NCBI GenBank assembly: GCA_052034445.1
Contig: JBPOIN010000175.1
Coordinates: 1 to 8,792, forward strand
DNA length: 8,792 nucleotides
From: Sterolibacterium sp052034445
GTDB lineage: Bacteria > Pseudomonadota > Gammaproteobacteria > Burkholderiales > Rhodocyclaceae
Direction of reading: 5' to 3'
In this document: piece by piece, positions 1-5,799 of the stretch
Numbering within the stretch: the first letter of the stretch is position 1
How the letters are laid out: every line of letters starts with the position of its first letter
The notes under the pieces: model-generated
Told to the model about the DNA's origin: nothing
Database searches by the model: none
The model's input: only the letters and a program-made list of their open reading frames with translations
Made by a program: the position numbers and the translations under genes

Positions 1-2
1 GT

Positions 3-194
3 TTCACGATCGGCGAGACGATATGGAAAGCCAGGGTGACCGACGCGTCCGGACGCCTGCATGAAAGCCAGATGCTGCGCCACAGCGCCGCGGACGCCCG
101 ATGGCTCGAAGGAGAAATCGATCTGGAGCGCTGCAACGCCAGCGAATTGGTGACATCCTTCGCCAGATTCCGGCGCGTGCCAAACCCCGAATGA
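3..194 (+). CDS. 3' end of an unrecognised protein (partial, 63 residues)
   Basis: An open frame enters from the left edge without a start codon and ends at a TGA at 192-194. The 63 visible residues run from FTIGETIWKARV to FRRVPNPE. Third codon positions are mostly G or C, as in the neighbouring genes, which supports real coding. The fragment is soluble-looking and mixed in charge, with a Trp-rich alternating pattern that could be beta strands, and it has no membrane segment or catalytic motif that I recognise. It is the tail of a longer gene outside the window. I cannot assign a family. The opposite-strand frame over the same bases (4-249) is more likely a shadow, because it lacks any family signature. 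Confidence 0.5.
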   Translation, partial: FTIGETIWKARVTDASGRLHESQMLRHSAADARWLEGEIDLERCNASELVTSFARFRRVPNPE

Positions 195-409
195 CCATGG
201 CGGCAAGAAGCCATCCGGCCATGAATCCGGCACGCACCTGCCAGACCACATGCCTGCCACAATCATCAAGCGCTTCGGGCTTTTTGATTCCATTGCGGAT
301 GACCTGTCGGTTTTTTTATTGTAATGTCCTCTAATCCGGGCTCGACCGCCGTCGACTCGCCATCAAAACCGTTCAGAACATTGCGCACAGGCCCCCGCAC
401 AGATCCGAC
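195..409. other. intergenic gap before the HDOD gene
   Basis: This 215-base stretch lies between the partial upstream gene and the HDOD gene. Apart from the hairpin at 261-289, it holds an AT-rich patch (about 311-335, including TATTGTAAT) in an otherwise GC-rich sequence. That patch is the most likely place for the promoter of the HDOD-msrA pair. A TTGCGG at 293-298 lies 18 bases upstream of TATTGT (317-322), a mediocre sigma-70 match. I see no gene here. Confidence 0.35.
261..289 (+). terminator. weak intrinsic-terminator-like hairpin
   Basis: Arms 261-271 and 279-289 pair at 9 of 11 positions (AATCA/TGATT and AAGC/GCTT, with a two-base internal mismatch). They close a 7-base loop containing TTCG, and the 3' arm contains a run of five T. 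It lies about 66 bases after the stop of the partial upstream gene and could end its transcript. The T run is inside the stem rather than after it, so the call is tentative. A second run of seven T (311-317) follows without a hairpin. Confidence 0.3.
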
Positions 410-1876
410 ATGACCGAGCAAGCCGCCGCAGACTTCCTGACCAGACTGCTGAAGCGCATGGACCAGCATCCGGGCTTCGCCGGTCTGTCAGCCACAGCGC
501 CATGCGTCCTGCAACTGGCAAGCCAGGACTTCAACGACACGCACGAAATCACGGTCGCCATTTTGAACGACGCATCATTCACGGCTGAATTGCTGCGTCT
601 GTCAAACTCGTCGCACAATCTGCGCGGCGGTCGCAGCATCACCACCGTGGATCAGGCCATCATCATCCTCGGACTCAACACGGTCGAGAACCTCGCTGCA
701 ACCATCCTGCCACTCAACGCCCGGACAACGCCCTACCAGCACAAGCTGTTACAGGCAGAAATCATTGCCGCATGTTTTTGCGGCCTGTTCTGCGCCGAAA
801 TCACGCACCTGTATGCGCCGCGCCTGAGTGCGCAGGAAGCGCAGGTTTGCGGTCTGCTGCAGAATCTGGGACGGCTCATGTCGCTATACCACTGCTTCGA
901 CGATATCGCGCGCAGCCAGGCACTGCAGGCAGAACAGAATCTCACCGAAGCCGAAGCCGTCGAACAGAGTATCGGCATGCGTTTTGAGGACATCGGCGCG
1001 GCAATCGCCGAACACTGGCAATTGCCGGAACTGCTGCAGCAAAGCCTGTCGCTGCAAATCGGCAAGATGCCGCCGCGCGTTGCGGCCAGTGCGATCGAAT
1101 GGCATCGCCACTGCGCCTTGTTTGCCCGCCGCACCACCGACACGCTGTTCCGGCTGGCCAGGAATCGCGAACGCATCGAACTCGCCAAGGACATCGAATT
1201 CTTTCGCAACGCCCTGCATCTGCATGAAGACGAAGTCCGCGCAGCCATCACAAAATGCCTTGCCGAAACGGGACAACTGCTGCCCCGTTTCGACTCGACC
1301 TGCAGCCTCGAACAGGCGCGCGACCAGTTGCGCAAGGCATCCGAACGCGTACTCGACCGTCTCGCCCCCTGGGACAGCCTGACGCGCAAAAATCTGCTGG
1401 TCAATGGACGTGCGCCGGTTGAGATACTGCAGCAGGTGCTGCGCAAGTTCCATGATGCCTGCGGCTTCGACCGTACCCTTCTATGCCTGCCCGACGGCTC
1501 GTCAGGACTCGTCGCGGTCGCCGGCGTCGGACGCAACACGGGCCAGATCGCCAGCAAGTTCCGCAGCCACGGCAAGAAACCCGACATCTTCCGCCTGGCC
1601 ATGAACAGCAAACTCGATCTGTATGTGGCGGATATTTCCTCCCCGGGCATCACGCCGCATATCCCCGACTGGTATCCGCAACTCATCAGCGCAAAATCCT
1701 TCATGCTGCTCTCGCTGTCCTACGAGCACCATCCGCTTGGATTGATCTACGGCGATTACACCGAAGCGCATCCAGAATCGCCGCTCGACAGCCTGCCGCC
1801 CGAGCAGATCCGGGAATGGCGCGAAGAGCTGGAATACGCGCTCCACGCCGGCGCCCTCAAGGCCCTGCAGGCGTGA
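410..1876 (+). CDS. HDOD-domain signalling protein with GAF-like C-terminal domain
   Basis: The gene encodes 488 residues. The HDOD domain spans roughly residues 20-215. It has the typical LLRLSNSS stretch (61-68), the helix around ILGLNTVENL, and LLQNLGRL where a true HD phosphohydrolase would have its His-Asp pair. As in the HDOD family generally, the metal-binding HD residues are absent, so a regulatory or scaffold role is expected rather than catalysis. A linker of Arg-rich helices follows. Residues about 330-480 resemble a GAF sensor fold (CGFDRTLLCLPDG, and later SFMLLSLSYEHHPLGLIYGDY). HDOD proteins are known in signalling, c-di-GMP, motility and stress contexts; the partner here is unknown. 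The start at 410 has no clear Shine-Dalgarno sequence. The stop overlaps the msrA start (GTGA, 1873-1876). The domain call is firm and the biological role is not. Confidence 0.88.
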   Translation: MTEQAAADFLTRLLKRMDQHPGFAGLSATAPCVLQLASQDFNDTHEITVAILNDASFTAELLRLSNSSHNLRGGRSITTVDQAIIILGLNTVENLAATILPLNARTTPYQHKLLQAEIIAACFCGLFCAEITHLYAPRLSAQEAQVCGLLQNLGRLMSLYHCFDDIARSQALQAEQNLTEAEAVEQSIGMRFEDIGAAIAEHWQLPELLQQSLSLQIGKMPPRVAASAIEWHRHCALFARRTTDTLFRLARNRERIELAKDIEFFRNALHLHEDEVRAAITKCLAETGQLLPRFDSTCSLEQARDQLRKASERVLDRLAPWDSLTRKNLLVNGRAPVEILQQVLRKFHDACGFDRTLLCLPDGSSGLVAVAGVGRNTGQIASKFRSHGKKPDIFRLAMNSKLDLYVADISSPGITPHIPDWYPQLISAKSFMLLSLSYEHHPLGLIYGDYTEAHPESPLDSLPPEQIREWREELEYALHAGALKALQA

Positions 1877-2460
1877 AATCCGCGACAACGGAGCGCGGAA
1901 CATCATCCGGCGCCAGACACGAAATCGCCACACTGGCCGGCGGCTGTTTCTGGTGCCTCGAAGCCATCTTCCAGCGCGTGCGCGGTGTCGAAACCGTCAG
2001 ATCGGGTTACTGCGGAGGGACAACAGCGGATCCCGGCTACGACGAAGTCTGCACCGGCACAACGGGACACGCCGAAGCCGTGCAGATCCATTTCGACCCA
2101 CAGCTCATCAGCTACGCCGAGCTGCTCGAAATTTTCTTCGCGATTCACGACCCGACCACGCCGAACCGCCAGGGCCATGACATCGGCACGCAATACCGCT
2201 CGGCGATCTTCACGCACTCCGCCGCACAGACCGCCTGCGCGCACGCCAGTATCGCCGCGCATGCCGCGACGCACCCCGAACTGAAGCCGATCGTCACCGA
2301 AGTTCAGCCCGCCACCACCTTCTTTCCGGCCGAGGAACACCACCAGAACTACTTCAGCGACAACCGCGCGGCGCCCTATTGCCAGGCCGTGATATTCCCC
2401 AAGCTCGCAAAGTTCATGCACCAGTTCCGCCGCCACTCGGAACCGGGGGCAAAAGACTGA
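1873..2460 (+). CDS. msrA: peptide-methionine (S)-S-oxide reductase MsrA
   Basis: MsrA reduces the S-form of methionine sulfoxide in proteins and free methionine, and is recycled by thioredoxin; it is normally cytoplasmic. The product is 195 residues when started at GTG 1873, a usual MsrA length. Visible signatures are GGCFWCLE with catalytic Cys25 and Cys28, SGYCGG with Cys47, GHAEAV, the AEEHHQNYF segment, and a C-terminal APYCQAVIFPK with Cys170, the probable resolving cysteine. No ATG occurs before the catalytic motif. The GTG overlaps the HDOD stop as GTGA, and an AAGG lies at 1859-1862, so GTG is chosen and translational coupling is expected. The long open frame upstream in the same register (from 1483) is a shadow of the HDOD gene. 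The family is certain and the start is likely. Confidence 0.93.
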   Translation: MKSATTERGTSSGARHEIATLAGGCFWCLEAIFQRVRGVETVRSGYCGGTTADPGYDEVCTGTTGHAEAVQIHFDPQLISYAELLEIFFAIHDPTTPNRQGHDIGTQYRSAIFTHSAAQTACAHASIAAHAATHPELKPIVTEVQPATTFFPAEEHHQNYFSDNRAAPYCQAVIFPKLAKFMHQFRRHSEPGAKD

Positions 2461-2462
2461 GT

Positions 2463-2476
2463 GCCGAGGACTCGGC
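2463..2476. repeat. short inverted repeat after msrA
   Basis: GCCGAG (2463-2468) and CTCGGC (2471-2476) form a perfect 6-bp inverted repeat with a 2-base centre, directly after the msrA stop and about 15 bases upstream of the TAAAAT box of the next gene. There is no T run, so it is not a standard terminator. Its position over the expected -35 region would suit an operator, but this rests on position alone. Confidence 0.3.
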
Positions 2477-2490
2477 CCCTCCTGCTGCGC

Positions 2491-2496
2491 TAAAAT
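2491..2496 (+). promoter_or_regulatory. -10 element TAAAAT with probable leaderless start
   Basis: TAAAAT matches the sigma-70 -10 consensus at 5 of 6 positions in a GC-rich gap. The ATG of the exported-protein gene begins at 2504, seven bases after the box. Transcription would therefore start at or next to the A of the ATG, giving a leaderless mRNA. No Shine-Dalgarno sequence lies between the box and the ATG. No good -35 hexamer is visible at the expected distance. Confidence 0.5.
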
Positions 2497-2503
2497 TCCG
2501 TCC

Positions 2504-3406
2504 ATGAAACTCCTGCCCTCCAGCGCCCTGTTGCGCACGCTCGCCTGCCTCGCCGCGCTGTCTGCGCCATTGGCCAGCGCGCAGCCCGATCTTTTCGGGC
2601 TGCCCAACGACGAGCAGGTGGCAGCCGACTGGCCGGCACAATCCATCGAACAGAAATTCACCGCCATGCAGCGCCAACTCGCGGCGAGTAGCGCAAGCGA
2701 GCGGGAATCCCTGCTCACTCGCCGCTTTGCCGTACTGATCGATGCCGGAGCCGCGCGCAGCAATACCGAGAATCAAAACCAGAGTATCGGGCAGTCCGCC
2801 GAACCACGGCTGCAATACGATGCGGCGAGTGGGCGTTTCGATATTTTCTACCACATGAACTTCAACCAGATTGCCGAAGGCTGGAGCTGGCAGCCGCTCG
2901 CCAATCCGCGCGACAGCGACTACTACCGCTTTCAGTACCTGCCGCTCGATTCTTTCGAGCGCGAGGAAGGGCCACGCTACATGGCCGAGCTATTCATCGA
3001 TGTGCATAAGGAGGTACGCCGTCTCTGGCGTCACGACTATTTCCTGGCCTTCGACAATGGCTATGACTTTTACAACCGCCCCGATCTCGACGACGACACG
3101 GGATTCCATGTCACACTGCGGTTCGACCCGCAGAATGCCGCCGACGCTGCAACCGCACTGCGATTGCAGCAACCCGGCGCGATACGCACCCTGGCCATCG
3201 CGCGTTGGCAAATGCCCTATCAGAGCGAAAGCTCGACCTACTGGCACGCCACACTGGCGCGGCCTGTCGACCTCATGCTCAGAAAGCACTACCTGATCGG
3301 CAAACTTGAACAGTTGTGGTTCTACGATGCCGCCACGGGCCGGCCTCTCGCGCGCCTGCTGCCACGCAACACCGCACTCCAGCAGAAACCCGCAGCAGGC
3401 GGCTAG
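2504..3406 (+). CDS. exported protein of unknown function
   Basis: The product is 300 residues. The N-terminus is a classic Sec signal peptide: Lys2, a hydrophobic core to about residue 23, and an ASA site suggesting cleavage after Ala26. The mature protein therefore belongs in the periplasm or outside the cell. It lacks a lipobox, has no further membrane segment, and the mature part contains no cysteine. It is rich in Trp, Tyr, Phe and Asp (FDIFYHMNFNQ, WSWQPL, YDFYNRPDLDDDTGF), which suggests a beta-rich fold. I do not recognise the family. It lies 43 bases after msrA and 53 bases before nadE, and appears to have its own -10 box seven bases upstream of the ATG. The start is supported by the signal peptide. 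The gene call is strong and the function is unassigned. Confidence 0.8.
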   Translation: MKLLPSSALLRTLACLAALSAPLASAQPDLFGLPNDEQVAADWPAQSIEQKFTAMQRQLAASSASERESLLTRRFAVLIDAGAARSNTENQNQSIGQSAEPRLQYDAASGRFDIFYHMNFNQIAEGWSWQPLANPRDSDYYRFQYLPLDSFEREEGPRYMAELFIDVHKEVRRLWRHDYFLAFDNGYDFYNRPDLDDDTGFHVTLRFDPQNAADAATALRLQQPGAIRTLAIARWQMPYQSESSTYWHATLARPVDLMLRKHYLIGKLEQLWFYDAATGRPLARLLPRNTALQQKPAAGG

Positions 3407-3459
3407 AAATCGCCGGCCTCGTCACGACTCCTCAACGCCACCCTGACACTCACCGCCTC

Positions 3460-5085
3460 ATGAAACCATTGCGTATCGCCATTGCCCAGATCAACTGCGT
3501 TCTGGGCGACCTTGCCGGCAACGCCCGCCTGATTCTCGACGCGGCGCGTCAGGCGCAGGCGCGCGGCGCCGACCTGCTCCTGACGCCGGAACTCGCGCTG
3601 TGCGGCTATCCACCCGAAGACCTGCTGCTGCGCCCCGACTTCTATCGCAGCGCGGCGCGCGAACTCGACGAACTCGCACGCGCCGCCGCCGTGCAGGCGC
3701 CCGACGTCGCACTGCTGGTCGGCCATCCCGAGGAACGCCAGTCCCAACGCTACAACGCCGCGTCGCTGCTGCGCAACGGTCAGGTGGAAGCCACGTATTA
3801 CAAGCATCGGCTGCCCAACTACGAAGTGTTCGACGAAGCACGCTATTTCACGCCGGGCGCCCAACCCTGCGTGATCGACATCAAAGGCGTGCGCTGTGGC
3901 GTGAATATCTGCGCCGACCTCTGGGAACCCGGCGCGGCCGACGCCGCCCACCATGCCGGCGCCGAACTGCTGCTGGGCCTGAATGCCTCGCCGTTCCACA
4001 TCGACAAGCAGGCGCAGCGCTACGAAGTGCTGCGCGCCCGCATCGCCAGCACGGGCATCCCCGTCGTGTATGCCAATCTGGTCGGTGGTCAGGACGAACT
4101 CGTGTTCGACGGCGCCTCCTTCGCCCTCGATAGCAATGGCCAGCTCACGCATCAACTGCCGGCCTTCGAAACGGCGCTCGGCATCGTCGAATATTCCGCC
4201 GGCAAGCTGGTCGCCGGCGCCTGCACGGCGCCGCTCAGTGCCGAAGCCGCAGCCTACGCCGCGCTCAAGCTCGGCGTGCGCGATTACCTCGGCAAGAACG
4301 GTTTCCCGGGCGCCATCATCGGCCTCTCGGGCGGCGTCGACTCGGCGCTCACGCTGGCCATCGCCGTCGATGCGCTGGGCGCCGACAAGGTGCGCGCCGT
4401 CATGATGCCCTCGCCCTACACGGCGCAGATGAGCCTCGACGATTCACGCGCCATGATCCGCGGCCTCGGCGTGCGCTACGATGAAATCCCCATCGAATCC
4501 GCCATGCAGACCTTCGCCGCGCTGCTGGCGCCGCAATTCGCCGGCCTGCCGGCCGACACCACCGAGGAAAACCTGCAGGCGCGCATTCGCGGCATGCTGC
4601 TGATGGCCCTATCCAACAAGACCGGCGCCATCGTGCTGACCACCGGCAACAAGAGCGAAATGGCGGTTGGCTACGCCACGCTGTACGGCGACATGGCCGG
4701 CGGTTTCGCCGTCATCAAGGACATCTACAAGACCTTCGTGTATCGCCTGTGCGACTACCGCAATGCGCTGAGCCATGTGATCCCGCAGAACATCCTCACG
4801 CGCGCGCCTTCGGCCGAACTCAAACCCAACCAGACTGACCAGGATTCGCTGCCCGAATACGCCACGCTCGATGCGATCATCGAGGCCTACATGGAGCGCG
4901 ACCTGAGCCCGCGCGAAATCGTCGCCGCCGGCCACGCCGAGCAGGACGTGCGACGCGTCGTCGGCATGCTCAAGCGCAACGAATACAAGCGTCGCCAGGC
5001 GCCGGTCGGCATCCGCATCACACGGCGAGGTTTCGGCAAGGACTGGCGATATCCGATAACATCGCGCTATGTCGATGAATGGTGA
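3460..5085 (+). CDS. nadE: glutamine-dependent NAD+ synthetase
   Basis: The enzyme makes NAD+ from deamido-NAD (nicotinate adenine dinucleotide), ATP and glutamine, the last step of NAD synthesis in the cytoplasm. The product is 541 residues, typical of the shorter two-domain bacterial form. The N-terminal nitrilase-type glutaminase (about 1-250) shows a complete triad: Glu44 in LTPELALCGYPPEDLL, Lys115 in YKHRLPNYEVFDE and Cys151 in GVNICADLWEP. The C-terminal synthetase has the ATP-pyrophosphatase motif SGGVDS at 290-295 and the conserved TGNKSEMAVGYATLYGD segment. The open frame extends upstream to 3316, but ATG 3460 fits the family start (MKPLRIAIAQIN) and avoids overlapping the preceding gene. 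No clear Shine-Dalgarno sequence precedes it. glnB follows after 51 bases. The assignment is secure. Confidence 0.96.
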   Translation: MKPLRIAIAQINCVLGDLAGNARLILDAARQAQARGADLLLTPELALCGYPPEDLLLRPDFYRSAARELDELARAAAVQAPDVALLVGHPEERQSQRYNAASLLRNGQVEATYYKHRLPNYEVFDEARYFTPGAQPCVIDIKGVRCGVNICADLWEPGAADAAHHAGAELLLGLNASPFHIDKQAQRYEVLRARIASTGIPVVYANLVGGQDELVFDGASFALDSNGQLTHQLPAFETALGIVEYSAGKLVAGACTAPLSAEAAAYAALKLGVRDYLGKNGFPGAIIGLSGGVDSALTLAIAVDALGADKVRAVMMPSPYTAQMSLDDSRAMIRGLGVRYDEIPIESAMQTFAALLAPQFAGLPADTTEENLQARIRGMLLMALSNKTGAIVLTTGNKSEMAVGYATLYGDMAGGFAVIKDIYKTFVYRLCDYRNALSHVIPQNILTRAPSAELKPNQTDQDSLPEYATLDAIIEAYMERDLSPREIVAAGHAEQDVRRVVGMLKRNEYKRRQAPVGIRITRRGFGKDWRYPITSRYVDEW

Positions 5086-5126
5086 GCTGCGCCTGACCAC
5101 ACATCCAGCAATATCCCCATTTCCCC

Positions 5127-5131
5127 AGGAG
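5127..5131 (+). promoter_or_regulatory. ribosome binding site of glnB
   Basis: AGGAG lies five bases before the ATG at 5137. It is one of only two strong Shine-Dalgarno sequences in the window and fixes the glnB start. I see no sigma-54 (-24/-12) or strong sigma-70 promoter in the 51-base nadE-glnB gap, so glnB is probably cotranscribed with nadE or driven from within its 3' end. Confidence 0.75.
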
Positions 5132-5136
5132 CCCAC

Positions 5137-5475
5137 ATGAAAAAGATTGAAGCCATCATCAAGCCGTTCAAACTCGACGAAGTGCGCGAAGCCCTCTCGG
5201 AAATCGGCGTCTCGGGCCTGACCGTCACCGAAGTCAAGGGCTTCGGCCGCCAGAAGGGCCATACCGAGCTGTATCGCGGCGCGGAGTATGTCGTCGACTT
5301 CCTGCCCAAGATCAAAATCGAAATCGTCGTCGCCGACGACACCGTCGACACTGCCATCGAAGCCATCATCAAGGCCGCGCGCACGGGCAAGATCGGTGAC
5401 GGCAAGATCTTCGTCATGCCCGTCGAACAGATCGTGCGCATCCGCACGGGCGAAACCAACGAATCGGCGATCTGA
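5137..5475 (+). CDS. glnB: nitrogen regulatory protein PII
   Basis: PII is a cytoplasmic trimer that binds ATP/ADP and 2-oxoglutarate. It reports carbon, nitrogen and energy status to targets such as GlnE, NtrB and other enzymes. The product is 112 residues, the full family length. The T-loop is intact: GFGRQKGHTELYRGAEY places the uridylylation site at Tyr51. The C-terminal signature TGKIGDGKIFV is present, ending in RIRTGETNESAI. The HTELYRGAEYVVDFLPKIK segment and the KIEIVV strand are closer to GlnB than to GlnK of E. coli as I recall them, and no amtB is adjacent, which supports glnB over glnK. It sits directly downstream of nadE, an arrangement I recall from other betaproteobacteria. 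The PII identity is near certain and the paralogue name is slightly less so. Confidence 0.95.
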   Translation: MKKIEAIIKPFKLDEVREALSEIGVSGLTVTEVKGFGRQKGHTELYRGAEYVVDFLPKIKIEIVVADDTVDTAIEAIIKAARTGKIGDGKIFVMPVEQIVRIRTGETNESAI

Positions 5476-5529
5476 CCACCCCCTGTCGGGCCGGGATGTC
5501 GATAAACCCGGGCAGTTCCGTTTGATTCA

Positions 5530-5556
5530 GGGCGACGGCGCACACGCTGTCGTCCC
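5530..5556 (+). repeat. strong stem-loop downstream of glnB
   Basis: Arms 5530-5540 and 5545-5556 pair over 11 bp (one G-T wobble, one bulged T at 5553) around a CACA loop. The stem is very GC-rich. No T run follows on either strand, so it is not a standard intrinsic terminator. It could protect the glnB transcript 3' end, form part of a small RNA, or be a scattered repeat. Confidence 0.5.
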
Positions 5557-5559
5557 GCC

Positions 5560-5601
5560 CCACAGCGCGTCCCACGCAGTACTCAAGTCTGCCCGCTGTG
5601 G
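5560..5601. repeat. 8-bp inverted repeat CCACAGCG/CGCTGTGG
   Basis: CCACAGCG at 5560-5567 is perfectly complementary to CGCTGTGG at 5594-5601, with 26 bases between. It starts four bases after the hairpin at 5530-5556, so the two could fold as a two-stem RNA. There is no coding explanation. Confidence 0.4.
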
Positions 5602-5722
5602 CCCTGAAGTGCGCTGAGCCGCCAGGCAAGCGCACGCGCCGCACCTTCTGTTGCCACGCGGCAATCCACAGATAGCCAAAGATCGCCAGCCGATGCTCCA
5701 GGCTACGGTTACTCCATCCGCT

Positions 5723-5743
5723 CGTCATCATTGCGTCATCTTT
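5723..5743. promoter_or_regulatory. tandem 10-base direct repeat, possible operator
   Basis: CGTCATCATT (5723-5732) and CGTCATCTTT (5734-5743) agree at 9 of 10 bases with an 11-base period, about one helical turn. They lie 57-77 bases before the ATG of the EAL-CBS-GGDEF gene, where a regulator could bind. No strong promoter hexamers are visible around them. Confidence 0.35.
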
Positions 5744-5751
5744 CCTCTCTA

Positions 5752-5776
5752 AGCTCGCAGCTCCAGCCACGAGCTG
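5752..5776 (+). repeat. overlapping inverted repeats in the EAL-GGDEF leader
   Basis: CAGCTC (5758-5763) pairs with GAGCTG (5771-5776), and AGCTCG (5752-5757) pairs with CGAGCT (5770-5775). The two hairpins share the same 3' arm and so exclude each other. They end 11 bases before the ribosome site (5787-5793). They may affect translation of the downstream gene, but the arms are short and could be chance. Confidence 0.25.
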
Positions 5777-5786
5777 GGTATTTGAA

Positions 5787-5793
5787 AAGAGGA
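5787..5793 (+). promoter_or_regulatory. ribosome binding site of the EAL-CBS-GGDEF gene
   Basis: AAGAGGA lies six bases before ATG 5800. It decides the start in favour of 5800 over the upstream in-frame ATG at 5731, whose added residues would run through the repeats of the intergenic region. Confidence 0.7.
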
Positions 5794-5799
5794 CGCTGT

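Larger units (their letters stand above)
5476..5799. other. 324-base structured gap between glnB and the EAL-GGDEF gene
   Basis: No convincing gene lies here. The stretch contains a strong hairpin (5530-5556), an 8-bp inverted repeat (5560-5567 with 5594-5601), a tandem 10-base repeat (5723-5743) and overlapping inverted repeats just before the next gene (5752-5776). A minus-strand open frame of 118 codons (5414-5770) covers most of it but runs antisense into the glnB tail, lacks a clear ribosome site and matches no family I know. It may be a decayed gene or an intergenic repeat. No standard U-tract terminator is visible after glnB. Confidence 0.4.

Noticed and set aside
4..249. Minus-strand hydrophobic open frame at the left edge as a membrane protein gene
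   Set aside because: The plus-strand frame 3-194 has better codon bias, and the minus-strand frame has only one short hydrophobic stretch followed by Arg-rich sequence.
733..1704. Long minus-strand open frame (323 codons) inside the HDOD gene
   Set aside because: Its translation is rich in Ser, Arg and Cys with no domain pattern, and it lies wholly opposite a clear HDOD coding sequence. It is a shadow of a GC-rich gene.
1483..1872. N-terminal extension of msrA by 130 codons
   Set aside because: The added residues are an out-of-frame reading of the HDOD gene. MsrA of family length starts at GTG 1873.
3316..3459. N-terminal extension of nadE
   Set aside because: It overlaps the end of the exported-protein gene and adds 48 residues foreign to NadE. 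The family start is MKPLRIAIAQ at 3460.
5086..5136. Sigma-54 promoter for glnB
   Set aside because: I looked for a TGGCAC-N5-TTGC type pair in the nadE-glnB gap and found none.
5414..5770. Minus-strand 118-codon open frame between glnB and the EAL gene
   Set aside because: It runs antisense into the glnB tail, has no ribosome site, resembles no family I know and covers the repeats. It is kept only as part of the gap description.
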